Origin: Actinomyces culturomici
Lineage (GTDB): Bacteria; Actinomycetota; Actinomycetes; Actinomycetales; Actinomycetaceae
Length of the DNA: 55,241 nt
NCBI RefSeq assembly: GCF_900499005.1
Contig: NZ_LS991316.1
Span: forward strand, 494,814-550,054
Reading direction: 5' to 3'
The notes under the pieces are model-generated. The model did not search any database. It saw only the letters and a program-made list of their open reading frames with translations, and was not told the DNA's origin. Each line of letters opens with the position of its first letter. Position 1 is the stretch's first letter. This document shows, piece by piece, positions 8,314-16,922 of the stretch. The position numbers were made by a program, and so were the translations under genes.

Positions 8314-9546
8314 ATGCGATTCCCCAGCGACGACGAGCTGATGGCGGGCCCCAACGCCTTCGAGGGCGCCGAGGTCGAGTTCGACGACGCCGACCTCGCC
8401 CGATTCGAGGCGGGCGACGGAAACGGCGATGCCGGGGACTCCGCCGACGACGGCCCCTCGGAAGCAGGCCCGTCCGGCGATCCCGCCGCGTCCTCGTCGA
8501 TCGACGAGGACGGGGACGCCGACGTCGACGACTGGGAGGACGAGGACGGCGACCCCGAGGACGTCTTCGCGCGCCTCGAGGATCTCAAGGGCCTGCGCGA
8601 CGACGCGAACGCGGGCGCGGGCCTCATGATGCCCGACTATCCCGAGGACTTCCGCGCGGGATTCGTCTCGATCGTCGGGCGCCCGAACGTCGGCAAGTCG
8701 ACGCTGACGAACGCGCTGGTCGGTCAGAAGATCGCCATCACCTCGGGGCGCCCGGAGACCACCCGCCACAACATCCGCGGCATCGTCCACCGGGAGGGCT
8801 CGCAGCTCGTCCTCGTCGACACCCCCGGATACCACCGGCCGCGCACGCTCCTCGGCAAGCGGCTCAACGACATGGTCCGCGAGGCCCTCGCCGAGGTCGA
8901 CGTCGTCGTCTTCTGCCTGCCCGCCGACCAGAAGATCGGGCCCGGCGACCAGTTCATCGCCCGCGAGCTGCGCGACGTGCGACGTCCCATCATCGCGGTC
9001 GCGACGAAGGCCGACCTCGTGTCGCGCGAGCGGCTCGTGAAGCACCTCCTCTCCATCGACGAGATGGGCGAATTCGCCGCGATCGTCCCGGTCTCCGCGA
9101 TGAGCGGGGAGGGGATCGACATCCTCCTCGACGTCCTCTCGCAGACCGTCCCGCTCTCGCCGCCCCTCTACCCCGCAGGCGATGTCACCGACGAGTCGCG
9201 CGACACCCTCATCGCCGAGTTCATCCGCGAGGCCGCCCTCGAGGGCGTGCGCGACGAGCTCCCGCACTCGCTCGCCGTCCAGGTCGAGGAGATCGTCGAA
9301 CGGCCCCGCCGCGAGGGCGACGAGCGGCCGCCCCTCGTTGACGTCCACGTCAACGTCTACGTCGAACGCGACTCCCAGAAGGCGATCATCATCGGCAAGC
9401 GCGGATCCCGGCTCAAAGAGATCGGATCGAAGGCGCGGCCCCTCATCGAGGACCTCCTGAAGAAGCGCGTGTTCCTCGACCTTCACGTGAGGACCGCGAA
9501 GGACTGGCAGTCCGACCCGAAGATGCTCGGGCGACTCGGATTCTGA
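8314..9546 (+). CDS. era: GTPase Era with acidic N-terminal extension
   Basis: Ribosome-assembly GTPase that binds the 16S rRNA 3' end, 410 aa. The G1 motif GRPNVGKST is at residues 122-130, G3 DTPG at 169-172 and G4 TKAD at 231-234. The C-terminal KH domain includes IIIGKRGSRLKEIG (about 368-381). Ordinary Era is about 300 aa; here about 110 residues rich in D, E, G and A precede the GTPase. The extension is open in frame, and the ATG at 8314 has GAGGA just upstream, so I keep it. An internal ATG near residue 105 (MMPDYPEDF) is the alternative start. The gene is fourth in the ybeZ-ybeY operon. Confidence 0.93.
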   Translation: MRFPSDDELMAGPNAFEGAEVEFDDADLARFEAGDGNGDAGDSADDGPSEAGPSGDPAASSSIDEDGDADVDDWEDEDGDPEDVFARLEDLKGLRDDANAGAGLMMPDYPEDFRAGFVSIVGRPNVGKSTLTNALVGQKIAITSGRPETTRHNIRGIVHREGSQLVLVDTPGYHRPRTLLGKRLNDMVREALAEVDVVVFCLPADQKIGPGDQFIARELRDVRRPIIAVATKADLVSRERLVKHLLSIDEMGEFAAIVPVSAMSGEGIDILLDVLSQTVPLSPPLYPAGDVTDESRDTLIAEFIREAALEGVRDELPHSLAVQVEEIVERPRREGDERPPLVDVHVNVYVERDSQKAIIIGKRGSRLKEIGSKARPLIEDLLKKRVFLDLHVRTAKDWQSDPKMLGRLGF

Positions 9547-9547
9547 C

Positions 9548-10504
9548 ATGACGCAGATCCCCCGGGCGCCTATCGCGGTCGTCGCCCTCGGGGGCAACGC
9601 GCTCGGCCACACGCCCGACGACCAGCTTCGCCTCCTGCGCGCTTGCGCTCCCGCCCTCGTCGACATCTCCGAGGCCGGGCCGCTCGTCGTCGCCCACGGC
9701 AACGGCCCCCAGGTCGGGCAGATCACGCGCGCCTTCGCGCTCGGCGCCGCCGTCGACCCGGGCGTCCCCGAGGTCGACCTTCCCGAGACCGTCGCAATGA
9801 GCCAGGGCTATATCGGCGAGCACCTCGTCCGCTCCCTTGACGAGGAGCTCGCGCGCCGCGGCCGCTCCGGACGGGTCGCGGGCCTTCTCACCCGCGTCGA
9901 GGTCGACCCGGCCGACCCCGCCTTCGCGCATCCGACGAAACCGATCGGCCAGTTCCTCACCCGCGAGATGGCCGAGCGCCGCCGCGCCGAGGACCCGACA
10001 CAGGTCTTCGGCGAGGACGCCGGGCGAGGATTCCGCAGGCTCGTCGCCTCGCCGGCGCCGCGCGCGACCGTCGAGGTCGACGCCGTGCGGGCCCTCGCCG
10101 ACGCCGGATTCATCGTCGTCGCCTCCGGCGGGGGAGGGATCCCCGTCATCCGCACCGCGACGGGAATGCGCGCCGTCGACGCGGTCGTCGACAAGGATCG
10201 GTCGGCGGCCCTCCTCGCCGACGAGCTCGGCGCCTCGACCCTCGTCATCCTCACGGCCGTCCCGCGCGTCGCGATCGGCTGGGGGACCGCGCACCAGGAG
10301 TGGCTGCCGCGGTTGTCGCTCGAGCGCGGGCGCGCCCTCGTCGATGCGGGGGAGTTCGCCGAGGGTTCGATGCGCCCGAAGGTCGAGGCCGTCCTCGAAT
10401 TCGTCGCCGGGGCCCCCGCCGGCGCGCGGCGCGGGGTGATCTGCGCGCTCGCCGACGCCTCCCGCGCCCTCACCGGCTCGGTCGGCACCGTCGTCACCGC
10501 CTGA
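9548..10504 (+). CDS. arcC: Carbamate kinase
   Basis: Transfers phosphate from carbamoyl phosphate to ADP to make ATP and carbamate, the last step of the arginine deiminase or agmatine/allantoin routes. Cytoplasmic, 318 aa, normal length. Visible family motifs include VALGGNAL (residues 12-19), AHGNGPQVG, the SQGYIGEHL segment and ASGGGGIPVI. It begins 1 bp after the era stop codon, so it is the last gene of this operon even though it is metabolic. No arcA, arcB or agmatine genes are in the window. Confidence 0.93.
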   Translation: MTQIPRAPIAVVALGGNALGHTPDDQLRLLRACAPALVDISEAGPLVVAHGNGPQVGQITRAFALGAAVDPGVPEVDLPETVAMSQGYIGEHLVRSLDEELARRGRSGRVAGLLTRVEVDPADPAFAHPTKPIGQFLTREMAERRRAEDPTQVFGEDAGRGFRRLVASPAPRATVEVDAVRALADAGFIVVASGGGGIPVIRTATGMRAVDAVVDKDRSAALLADELGASTLVILTAVPRVAIGWGTAHQEWLPRLSLERGRALVDAGEFAEGSMRPKVEAVLEFVAGAPAGARRGVICALADASRALTGSVGTVVTA

Positions 10505-10532
10505 TCCCCCGGCGCCCCCGCCGCGCCCTCCG

Positions 10533-10598
10533 CCGCCGAGAGCATCACCTTTCTTCGTCGAAAGCATCACCTTGCCCCGTCGAGGGGATCTCCTTGCC
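10533..10598 (-). repeat. Dispersed GTGATGCTTTCGG repeat, copy 2 (reversed, three units)
   Basis: Read on the minus strand: a GGAGATCCCCTCGACG unit, then CAAGGTGATGCTTTCGACG, then AAAGGTGATGCTCTCGGCG. This is the same three-unit order as the copy at 28635-28700. It lies between arcC and the leu leader. The rest of the 10505-10732 gap shows no gene. Confidence 0.75.
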
Positions 10599-10720
10599 GA
10601 CTTCGCGGGGAAACGGCGTCCGGGCAGGTGGGCGTCCGGGCCCGGGCGTCCGGACCTTGGATACGTAGGCCGAGGGCGTCCGGATCGTGGGGCTCCCGCG
10701 CGCGATCGGCGGGGAGGGCC

Positions 10721-10726
10721 TACAGT
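10721..10726 (+). promoter_or_regulatory. -10 element TACAGT of the leu leader/leuA transcript
   Basis: TACAGT ends 6 nt before the ATG of the leader peptide, so the leader peptide itself would be translated from a leaderless mRNA. No convincing -35 is visible. Confidence 0.5.
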
Positions 10727-10732
10727 GCAGAC

Positions 10733-10780
10733 ATGCGCTCGGCACAGCAACTCCTTCTTCTTCGCCGCGACGAGGCCTGA
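10733..10780 (+). CDS. leuL: leu operon leader peptide
   Basis: A 15-codon open frame, MRSAQQLLLLRRDEA, with four consecutive Leu codons (CTC CTT CTT CTT). It is followed directly by competing hairpins and then leuA. This is the standard layout of ribosome-mediated transcription attenuation: stalling at Leu codons when charged tRNA-Leu is scarce would favour the antiterminator. The start codon sits 6 nt after a -10 element. Too short for statistical support as a gene, but the Leu run, position and flanking hairpins agree. Confidence 0.8.
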   Translation: MRSAQQLLLLRRDEA

Positions 10781-10782
10781 AA

Positions 10783-10849
10783 GGGCCGGAACCTCGTCGC
10801 GGCTGACGTCGTGTCCGGCCCGAGCCCGATGAACGGGCGAGTCCACGAC
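10783..10849 (+). promoter_or_regulatory. leuA attenuator hairpins
   Basis: Stem GGGCCGGA/TCCGGCCC (10783-10790 with 10814-10821) can form right after the leader peptide stop. GTCGTG (10808-10813) can instead pair with CACGAC (10844-10849), enclosing a GCCCG/CGGGC hairpin. The two structures are mutually exclusive because the strands overlap at 10808-10821. This is typical of attenuation by a leader peptide. Confidence 0.6.
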
Positions 10850-10864
10850 ACAGGAAGTCATCTC

Positions 10865-12619
10865 GTGAAGACCACAGGCACTGTCCCCACCCCCGCCGGA
10901 TCCGGAATGCCCGTACAGAAGTACCGCGCGTTCCTCGACGTCAACCCCGTCGATCTGCCCGATCGCACCTGGCCGTCCAAGCGCATCACGAAGGCGCCGC
11001 GCTGGATGTCGACCGATCTGCGCGACGGCAATCAGTCGCTCATCGAGCCGATGGACTCGGTGCGCAAGCGCAAGATGTTCGACCTCCTCGTCTCCCGCGG
11101 CTACAAGGAGATCGAGATCGGGTTCCCCGCAGCCTCGCAGACGGACTTCGACTTCGTCCGCTCGCTCATCGATTCGGGTGCCGTTCCCGACGACGTGACG
11201 ATCTCCGTCCTCACCCAGTCGCGCCCCGAGATCATCGAGCGGACCCTCGAAGCGCTCGTCGGCTTCCCGCGGGCGACCGTCCACCTCTACAACGCGACCT
11301 CGCCGCTGTTCCGCGAGCTCGTGTTCCGCAACGACAAGGCGCAGACGATCGACCTCGCCGTGTCGGGCACGCGCGAGGTCATCGCGCAGGCGGAGAAGCG
11401 CCTCGGCGACGAGACGATCTTCGGCTTCGAGTACTCCCCGGAGATCTTCATCGACACCGAGCGGGATTTCGCCCTCGAGATCTGCGAGGCCGTCATGGAC
11501 GTGTGGCAGCCCGACGCCGACCGCGAGATCATCCTCAACCTCCCGGCGACCGTCGAGCGGGCGACTCCGAACGTCTATGCCGACCAGATCGAGTACATGT
11601 CGCGCAATCTCTCGCACCGCGAGAACATCGCGATCTCGGTCCACCCGCACAACGACCGCGGCACCGGCATCGCGGCCGCGGAGCTCGCGATGCTCGCGGG
11701 CGCCGACCGCGTCGAGGGCTGCCTCCTCGGCCAGGGCGAGCGCACCGGCAACGTCGATCTGCTGACTCTCGGCCTCAACCTCTTCAGCCAGGGCGTCGAT
11801 CCGGGCGTCGACCTGTCGAACGTCGACGAGATCCGCGCGACCGTCGAGTTCTGCACGCAGATGGAGACCTCTCCGCGCTGGCCCTACGTCGGCGACCTCG
11901 TCTACACGTCCTTCTCCGGCTCCCACCAGGACGCGATCAAGAAGGGCTTCTCGGCCCGCAAGAAGAAGGTGGCCGAGGCCGGCGGCGACGAGAACGCGGT
12001 CCCGTGGGAGCTCCCGTACCTCCCGATCGACCCGCACGACGTCGGCCGCTCCTACGAGGCCGTCGTCCGCGTCAACTCGCAGTCCGGCAAGGGCGGCGTC
12101 GCCTACCTCATGTCGACGGCGCACAACCTTGAGCTGCCGCGCCGCCTCCAGATCGAGTTCTCCCGCATCGTCCAGCGCCACACGGACTCCTTCGGCGGGG
12201 AGATCGACGCGGATGCGCTGTGGAAGATCTTCGCCGACGAGTACCTCCCGACTTCGGCGGCGGCCGATCTCACGCCGTGGGGCCGCTTCGTCCTCGGGTC
12301 CTCGAAGGTGACGAGCTCGGACGACGACCACGTTGAGCTCGAGGCCGTCCTCAAGGACAACGGCGAGACCGTGACGGTGAACGCGACCGGGTCCGGCCCG
12401 ATCGACGCCTTCGTCTCGGCGCTCCACCAGTTCGACCTCGACGTCCGCGTCCTCGACTACTCCGAGCACGCGATGAGCCAGGGCCGCGACGCGAAGGCCG
12501 CCTCCTACGTCGAGGCCGCCGTCGACGGGCAGATCGTGTGGGGCGTCGGCATCGACTCCTCGATCACGCGCGCGACCTACAAGGCCGTGATCTCGGCGGT
12601 CAATCGCGCCCTGCGCTGA
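10865..12619 (+). CDS. leuA: 2-isopropylmalate synthase
   Basis: First committed step of leucine synthesis: acetyl-CoA plus 2-oxoisovalerate gives 2-isopropylmalate. 584 aa from GTG 10865, which has AGGAAG 8 nt upstream. The frame is open further upstream to 10811, but that overlaps the attenuator. The catalytic segment STDLRDGNQ is near residue 50, and the metal-binding HPHND is in the middle of the TIM barrel. The C-terminal LeuA dimerisation/feedback domain begins near residue 450. Length and N-terminus match the long actinobacterial LeuA type. Leucine control is expected both by allostery and by the upstream leader. Confidence 0.96.
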   Translation: MKTTGTVPTPAGSGMPVQKYRAFLDVNPVDLPDRTWPSKRITKAPRWMSTDLRDGNQSLIEPMDSVRKRKMFDLLVSRGYKEIEIGFPAASQTDFDFVRSLIDSGAVPDDVTISVLTQSRPEIIERTLEALVGFPRATVHLYNATSPLFRELVFRNDKAQTIDLAVSGTREVIAQAEKRLGDETIFGFEYSPEIFIDTERDFALEICEAVMDVWQPDADREIILNLPATVERATPNVYADQIEYMSRNLSHRENIAISVHPHNDRGTGIAAAELAMLAGADRVEGCLLGQGERTGNVDLLTLGLNLFSQGVDPGVDLSNVDEIRATVEFCTQMETSPRWPYVGDLVYTSFSGSHQDAIKKGFSARKKKVAEAGGDENAVPWELPYLPIDPHDVGRSYEAVVRVNSQSGKGGVAYLMSTAHNLELPRRLQIEFSRIVQRHTDSFGGEIDADALWKIFADEYLPTSAAADLTPWGRFVLGSSKVTSSDDDHVELEAVLKDNGETVTVNATGSGPIDAFVSALHQFDLDVRVLDYSEHAMSQGRDAKAASYVEAAVDGQIVWGVGIDSSITRATYKAVISAVNRALR

Positions 12620-12644
12620 TCCGCCTCCGTTCTCGCGAACCGCC

Positions 12645-12678
12645 CGGCCCGTCCTCGTTCATCGACGAGGGCGGGCCG
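12645..12678. terminator. Bidirectional terminator between leuA and the LacI-type gene
   Basis: A 14-bp stem with one G-U pair (12645-12658 with 12665-12678) and the 6-nt loop TCATCG, placed between two convergent genes. The upper stem and loop contain the CTCGT..ATCGACGAG core shared by several terminators in this window. Confidence 0.75.
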
Positions 12679-12722
12679 ACGCGTCGGAGGAGGGGAGTGA
12701 ATCGCGGAGTGGGCGTTGGCCG

Positions 12723-13769
12723 CTACTGTCCGGCGCCGTGGGAGGCGGGTGCAGAACGGGCCGACTCCCGGACGGGACCCGTCGATGAGCGAACGATGAG
12801 GTCGGGAGTGAACTCAAAAGAGCCGCGCTCGTTCGAGCCGAATTCGATCTTCATCTCGAGCATCCGAACCGCGGCGCGGGAGATTGCCTGCACGGGTTGT
12901 CGGATCGAGGTGAGTGGCGGATCGGTGTGCGCCATGAGCGAGGTGTCGTCGAAGCCGACGACGGACAGATCGTCCGGTATCGAGAGTCCGAGCGATTGAG
13001 CCGTTCGAATCACGCCGAGAGCCTGGAGATCCGAGGCGCAGATGATCGCAGTCATGGAGTCGGCAATCAGCTCTTTCGCGCCGGCGGCACCAGCCTCGTA
13101 GGTGTAGAAGGTCTCAAGGACTCGAGGAGGGCCGACGCCGAGGAGACCCGTCTCGGAGACGAACGCCTCAATCTTCCGCAAGCTCGGAATGATGTGGCGT
13201 CGGCCCGTGAGGAGTGCGATTCTCTCGTGCCCGAGTGAAGCCAGGTGACGAACCGCGCAGCGGATGCCGCTGGCATCGTCCGTGGAGAAGTCGGGTGCCG
13301 AGACTTCTTCTCTTGACCCGTTGATGGTGACGAAGGGGATACGCTGTTCCAGAAGCTTCGAATACCGAGAGAGATCGGCGTGGTAGTCGGCGTGTCGGCC
13401 CGACGTGAAGATGAGTCCGTCGGCATGAGAGTCGAGAAGCCGGGAAATGTAGTCGTCCTCGGTGACGCCCCCCGGCGTCTGCGTGCACAGGAAGGGGACG
13501 GCGCCGATAGCCGAGAGCTCGGACTGAAGCGCGTGCGCGTACGAGGCGAAGACCGGATTGATGAGTTCGGGGACGATGATGCCGATGAGGGGCGAGTCCG
13601 TCGCTTGTTCCGGGAACGGGCGTTCGTACCCCAAGGAGTCGATGGCGACGAGTACCCGATGGCGAGTCACCTCTGACACGCGTCCCGTGTCATTGATGAC
13701 GCGAGAGACGGTCGCGATCGACACACCGGCCTGCTCGGCGATGTCCGACATTCGAGTGCGACTCTTCAC
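12723..13769 (-). CDS. LacI-family transcriptional regulator of the sugar cassette
   Basis: DNA-binding repressor, 348 aa from GTG 13769, which has a perfect AGGAGG 5 nt upstream. The frame is open five codons further, to 13784. The N-terminal LacI HTH is clear (MSDIAEQAGVSIATVSRVIN, residues 7-26). It is followed by the hinge and a periplasmic-binding-protein-like sensor domain (about 60-330). It is divergent from the binding-protein gene, and a perfect TGTAAC-C-GTTACA palindrome lies between them, so it most likely represses the adjacent transporter and GH31 genes until a sugar inducer binds. Inference from context: the inducer is a glucoside. Confidence 0.92.
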   Translation of the reverse strand: MKSRTRMSDIAEQAGVSIATVSRVINDTGRVSEVTRHRVLVAIDSLGYERPFPEQATDSPLIGIIVPELINPVFASYAHALQSELSAIGAVPFLCTQTPGGVTEDDYISRLLDSHADGLIFTSGRHADYHADLSRYSKLLEQRIPFVTINGSREEVSAPDFSTDDASGIRCAVRHLASLGHERIALLTGRRHIIPSLRKIEAFVSETGLLGVGPPRVLETFYTYEAGAAGAKELIADSMTAIICASDLQALGVIRTAQSLGLSIPDDLSVVGFDDTSLMAHTDPPLTSIRQPVQAISRAAVRMLEMKIEFGSNERGSFEFTPDLIVRSSTGPVRESARSAPASHGAGQ

Positions 13770-13853
13770 ATCGGCCTCCTTCACGGGGATGAGGGGGATG
13801 TCACGAATGTTACAGCTCGGGCAAGCTCTCCCGAATCATTGCGGCAATTGCGG

Positions 13854-13866
13854 TGTAACCGTTACA
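13854..13866. promoter_or_regulatory. Putative LacI-type operator TGTAACCGTTACA
   Basis: Perfect 13-bp palindrome with a central C, in the intergenic region between the LacI-type gene and the binding-protein gene. A partial copy (GAATGTTACAG) lies at 13805-13815. Position and symmetry fit a LacI-family operator. Confidence 0.65.
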
Positions 13867-13932
13867 TTCGCTTTCAGCGACTTGCGTCCCGCATTCACGG
13901 CGCGAGTCCATCCCATCGAAGAAGGAGCGAAA

Positions 13933-15186
13933 ATGCAACGGAGCATTGCCCTCGTCGGAATCGCCGCACTCGCGTCGACTCTTGCGGCCTGCGGCTCGAC
14001 CGCCTCACAGTCCGGGTCCGCAGGGACCGCCATGGAGGAGGCCCAATCCTCGGCGGGGACGACCGGTGAGCTCGGCACCATCACCATTTGGGCCGATGAT
14101 ACGCGGTATCCCCAGATGCAGGAGATCGCGAAGGACTTCACTGCGGAGACGAAGATCGGCCTCAACACGGTCCAGAAGCCGACGGCCGATATCGCCCAGG
14201 AATTCATCACTCAGGTGCCGACGGGCAACGGTCCCGACGTCATCGTCACCGCCCACGACGGGCTCGGACAGCTCGTCGAGAACGGCGTCGTCGGTACCGT
14301 TGACCTGGGTGCGGCGAAGCCCGACCTCGCCCCGGCGGCCATCCAGGGCGTCACGTACAACGGTCAGACCTACGGAATGCCCTACGCCGTTGAGTCCGTC
14401 GCGCTCATTCGCAACAATGCGCTGGTGACCGATGAGCCGAAGAGCTTCGACGAGATGATCGCCTCCGGCAAGGCGGCGAACGTCGAACGCCCCTTCGTCG
14501 TTCAGGCTGGCGAGAACGGTCAGTTGGACCCGTACCACATGTATGCCTTCCAGACGTCCTTCGGCGCCCCGATCTTCAAGCAGGAGGCCGACGGCTCGTA
14601 CACCGCCGAGCTCGGCATCAAGGGCTCTGAGGGGACCGCCTTCGCCGAATGGCTCAAGAGCCAGGGGGACGCGGGGATCCTCGATCTGTCCATTAGCGCT
14701 GATATCGCCAAGCAGACGTTCCTCGATGGGAAGAGCCCTTACATCGTGACCGGGCCGTGGAATGTCACCGCGTTCCGGGAGGCGGGCATGGATGTGTCCG
14801 TCCTTCCGATTCCCGCGGCGGGGAATGCCGCCGCACAGCCCTTCGTCGGAGTCCAGGCATTCTTCCCATCCGCCAAGACGGAGAACGGTCTCCTCGTCGC
14901 CAAGTTCATGGAGTACATGGGCACGGTGGCCGCTCAGCAGAAGATGTACGATCTCGGCGGTCGCGTTCCCGCGATGACCCCGGTCGCCTCGAAGATCGAC
15001 GATGCGGACGTCAAGGGCTTCGCGGAGGTCGCCGGCAACGGCGTTCCGATGCCCGCGATCCCCGCGATGTCCTCCGTGTGGGAATTCTGGGGGGCGACGG
15101 AGGGCAACATCGCCACCGGTAAGGAGGGCGCGGCGGACGGCTGGGCCGCCATGGTCGGAAATATCGAGAAGGCCATCGCCAAGTAG
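13933..15186 (+). CDS. ABC sugar transporter, substrate-binding lipoprotein (MalE-like)
   Basis: Family 1 extracellular solute-binding protein, 417 aa. It has a lipoprotein signal with lipobox LAAC (C20), so it should be anchored outside the membrane. The ATG at 13933 follows GAAGGAG. The frame is open far upstream, but that lies inside the LacI-type gene and is not coding. Features such as the TAFTEQTG-like start of the mature domain (KDFTAETKIGL) and the end WAAMVGNIEKA fit maltose/oligosaccharide binders. It is followed by a hairpin and then the two permease genes. Substrate inferred from the linked GH31 enzyme: alpha-glucosides. Confidence 0.9.
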   Translation: MQRSIALVGIAALASTLAACGSTASQSGSAGTAMEEAQSSAGTTGELGTITIWADDTRYPQMQEIAKDFTAETKIGLNTVQKPTADIAQEFITQVPTGNGPDVIVTAHDGLGQLVENGVVGTVDLGAAKPDLAPAAIQGVTYNGQTYGMPYAVESVALIRNNALVTDEPKSFDEMIASGKAANVERPFVVQAGENGQLDPYHMYAFQTSFGAPIFKQEADGSYTAELGIKGSEGTAFAEWLKSQGDAGILDLSISADIAKQTFLDGKSPYIVTGPWNVTAFREAGMDVSVLPIPAAGNAAAQPFVGVQAFFPSAKTENGLLVAKFMEYMGTVAAQQKMYDLGGRVPAMTPVASKIDDADVKGFAEVAGNGVPMPAIPAMSSVWEFWGATEGNIATGKEGAADGWAAMVGNIEKAIAK

Positions 15187-15198
15187 GGCACCGCTTCG

Positions 15199-15233
15199 GA
15201 GCGGTCCCGGGTGGTCATCGCCCGGGATCGCTC
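15199..15233 (+). terminator. Intra-operon hairpin after the binding-protein gene
   Basis: 13-bp stem with one G-U pair (15199-15211 with 15221-15233) and a 9-nt loop, 12 bp after the stop codon. Such hairpins after binding-protein genes protect the 5' message or reduce read-through, giving more binding protein than permease. Confidence 0.6.
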
Positions 15234-15320
15234 CTCGGGCCGATCACATCGTATCGGCGCAATCATCGAGCACATCGTCGGCCCCTCGAGAGTCGCCCCG
15301 TGAGAATCCGGAGTCCCCTC

Positions 15321-16922
15321 ATGTCCACTTCATCCTCGACGTCGCTCGACGTCGAGAAGTCCCCGTCCTACCAGCCCTCTCATGCTCGAGACGTGCGCAG
15401 GCCGGGCTTCTTCATCAAACTCGTCCTCATCATGCTCGTCGACGCCCTCGGGGTGTACGGCGTCGTCACCGCCGCGTTCGTTCGCTCATGGACGATCGTC
15501 GGGATACTCGTCGTCCTCCTCGTGGTCGTCAACTACGTCTACTTCTCGTCGAGGATGATCCCCTCGAAGTACCTCGTGCCGGGAATGATCTTCCTCCTCA
15601 TCTACCAGGTCTTCGTAATGGGCTACACCGGCTATGTGTCCCTGACGAACTATGGCCAGGGACACAACTCGACGAAGCAGGACGCCATCGAGGCCCTCCT
15701 CGCCACGAACACGGCGCGCGTTGACGGTACGCCGGACGTTGCCACGGCCGTACTCGACCGAGGGAGTACCCTCGGGCTCGCAATCATCGACCCGGAGACT
15801 GGCCGGGTGATGGTCGGGGACTCGGCGACCCCGCTCGAAGCCGTCGATGGGGCGACTGTTTCAGGCGCCTCGATTACCGAGATCCCCGGTGAAACGCTCC
15901 TCACCTTCGACCAGCTCGTGACCCGACAGAAGGAGGTCACGGGCCTCTTCGCGCCGGTGAGCGACGATCCGAACGCGGGCTTCTACGTGACGTCGGACGG
16001 AGCGAAGGGCTATCTTGCAAAGTCCAACCTCATCTACGATGCGGTCGCCGACACTATGACGGACAATCAGACGGGGACCGTGTACACGGCTTCGGATGAG
16101 AAGGGCTGTTTCGCATCGGACACGGGCGAGACCCTGAAACCCGGTTGGCGAGTCTTCGTCGGTGTGGCGAACTACGGGAACATCTTCACCTCGCCGGACC
16201 TGGGCACTCCCTTCCTCAAGGCCCTCCTCTGGTCGTTCGCCTTCGCGATCCTCTCAGTCCTCACGACCTTCGCGTTCGGTTTGTTCCTTGCCCTCGTCTT
16301 CGCCGACGAGCGAGTGAAGGGACGCAGGCTCTATCAGTCCCTGCTGATCCTGCCCTATGCCTTCCCGGGCTTCCTCGCGACCCTGGTCTGGCGCGGATTG
16401 CTCAATGAGAAGTACGGCTTCATCAACGAGGTACTGCTCGGCGGTCACCACATCCCCTGGCTCACCGATCCGATGTTGGCCAAGGTATCGATCCTCGGCG
16501 TGAACCTCTGGCTCGGCTTCCCCTACATGTTCCTCGTGTGCATGGGGGCGCTCCAATCCCTTCCGTCTGACTGCATGGAGGCGGCGAAGATCGATGGTGC
16601 CTCCGGGCTACGCACGGTCTGGTCGATCAAGCTCCCGCTGGTCCTCCAATCGACCGTGCCGCTTCTCATCGCCTCTTTCGCGTTCAACTTCAATAACTTC
16701 TCCCTCATCTACATGCTCACCAACGGCGGGCCGAACTATCCGGGCTTGTCGGTTCCCGTGGGTGAGACGGACATCCTCATCTCGATGGTCTACAAGATCG
16801 CCTTCGAGGGGGGCTCGAAGGATTACGGCCTCGCGTCCGCAATGTCCATCGTCATCTTCCTCGTCGTCGGCGTGATCGCCTGGCTCGGATTCCGTAAGAC
16901 CAAGGCTCTGGAGGAACTCTGA
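15321..16922 (+). CDS. malF: ABC sugar transporter permease (MalF-like)
   Basis: Inner-membrane permease, 533 aa. There are three N-terminal transmembrane segments (about residues 25-105), then a large extracytoplasmic domain (about 110-280) and a further set of membrane segments. The EAA loop EAAKIDGASG, near residue 420, docks on the ATPase. The long P2-type loop is the mark of MalF rather than of shorter permeases. ATG 15321 has CGGAG upstream; GTG 15300 is an alternative. It overlaps the next permease by one base. No ATPase gene is in the cassette, so a shared MsmK/MalK-type ATPase encoded elsewhere is probably used. Confidence 0.9.
   Translation: MSTSSSTSLDVEKSPSYQPSHARDVRRPGFFIKLVLIMLVDALGVYGVVTAAFVRSWTIVGILVVLLVVVNYVYFSSRMIPSKYLVPGMIFLLIYQVFVMGYTGYVSLTNYGQGHNSTKQDAIEALLATNTARVDGTPDVATAVLDRGSTLGLAIIDPETGRVMVGDSATPLEAVDGATVSGASITEIPGETLLTFDQLVTRQKEVTGLFAPVSDDPNAGFYVTSDGAKGYLAKSNLIYDAVADTMTDNQTGTVYTASDEKGCFASDTGETLKPGWRVFVGVANYGNIFTSPDLGTPFLKALLWSFAFAILSVLTTFAFGLFLALVFADERVKGRRLYQSLLILPYAFPGFLATLVWRGLLNEKYGFINEVLLGGHHIPWLTDPMLAKVSILGVNLWLGFPYMFLVCMGALQSLPSDCMEAAKIDGASGLRTVWSIKLPLVLQSTVPLLIASFAFNFNNFSLIYMLTNGGPNYPGLSVPVGETDILISMVYKIAFEGGSKDYGLASAMSIVIFLVVGVIAWLGFRKTKALEEL

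Noticed and set aside
6913-9726. Very long open frame (937 codons) on the minus strand opposite ybeY-era
   Set aside because: It mirrors the GC-rich third positions of the real plus-strand genes, its translation is an acidic/Val/Arg low-complexity string with no family motif, and the opposite strand carries certain genes.
9443-12469. Open frame of 1008 codons opposite arcC and leuA
   Set aside because: Same artefact: antisense frame in high-GC DNA, crossing the leu attenuator and a dispersed repeat.
13558-13932. Long N-terminal extension of the sugar-binding lipoprotein
   Set aside because: It would overlap the LacI-type gene and the operator; a lipoprotein signal starts at ATG 13933 with a good ribosome site.
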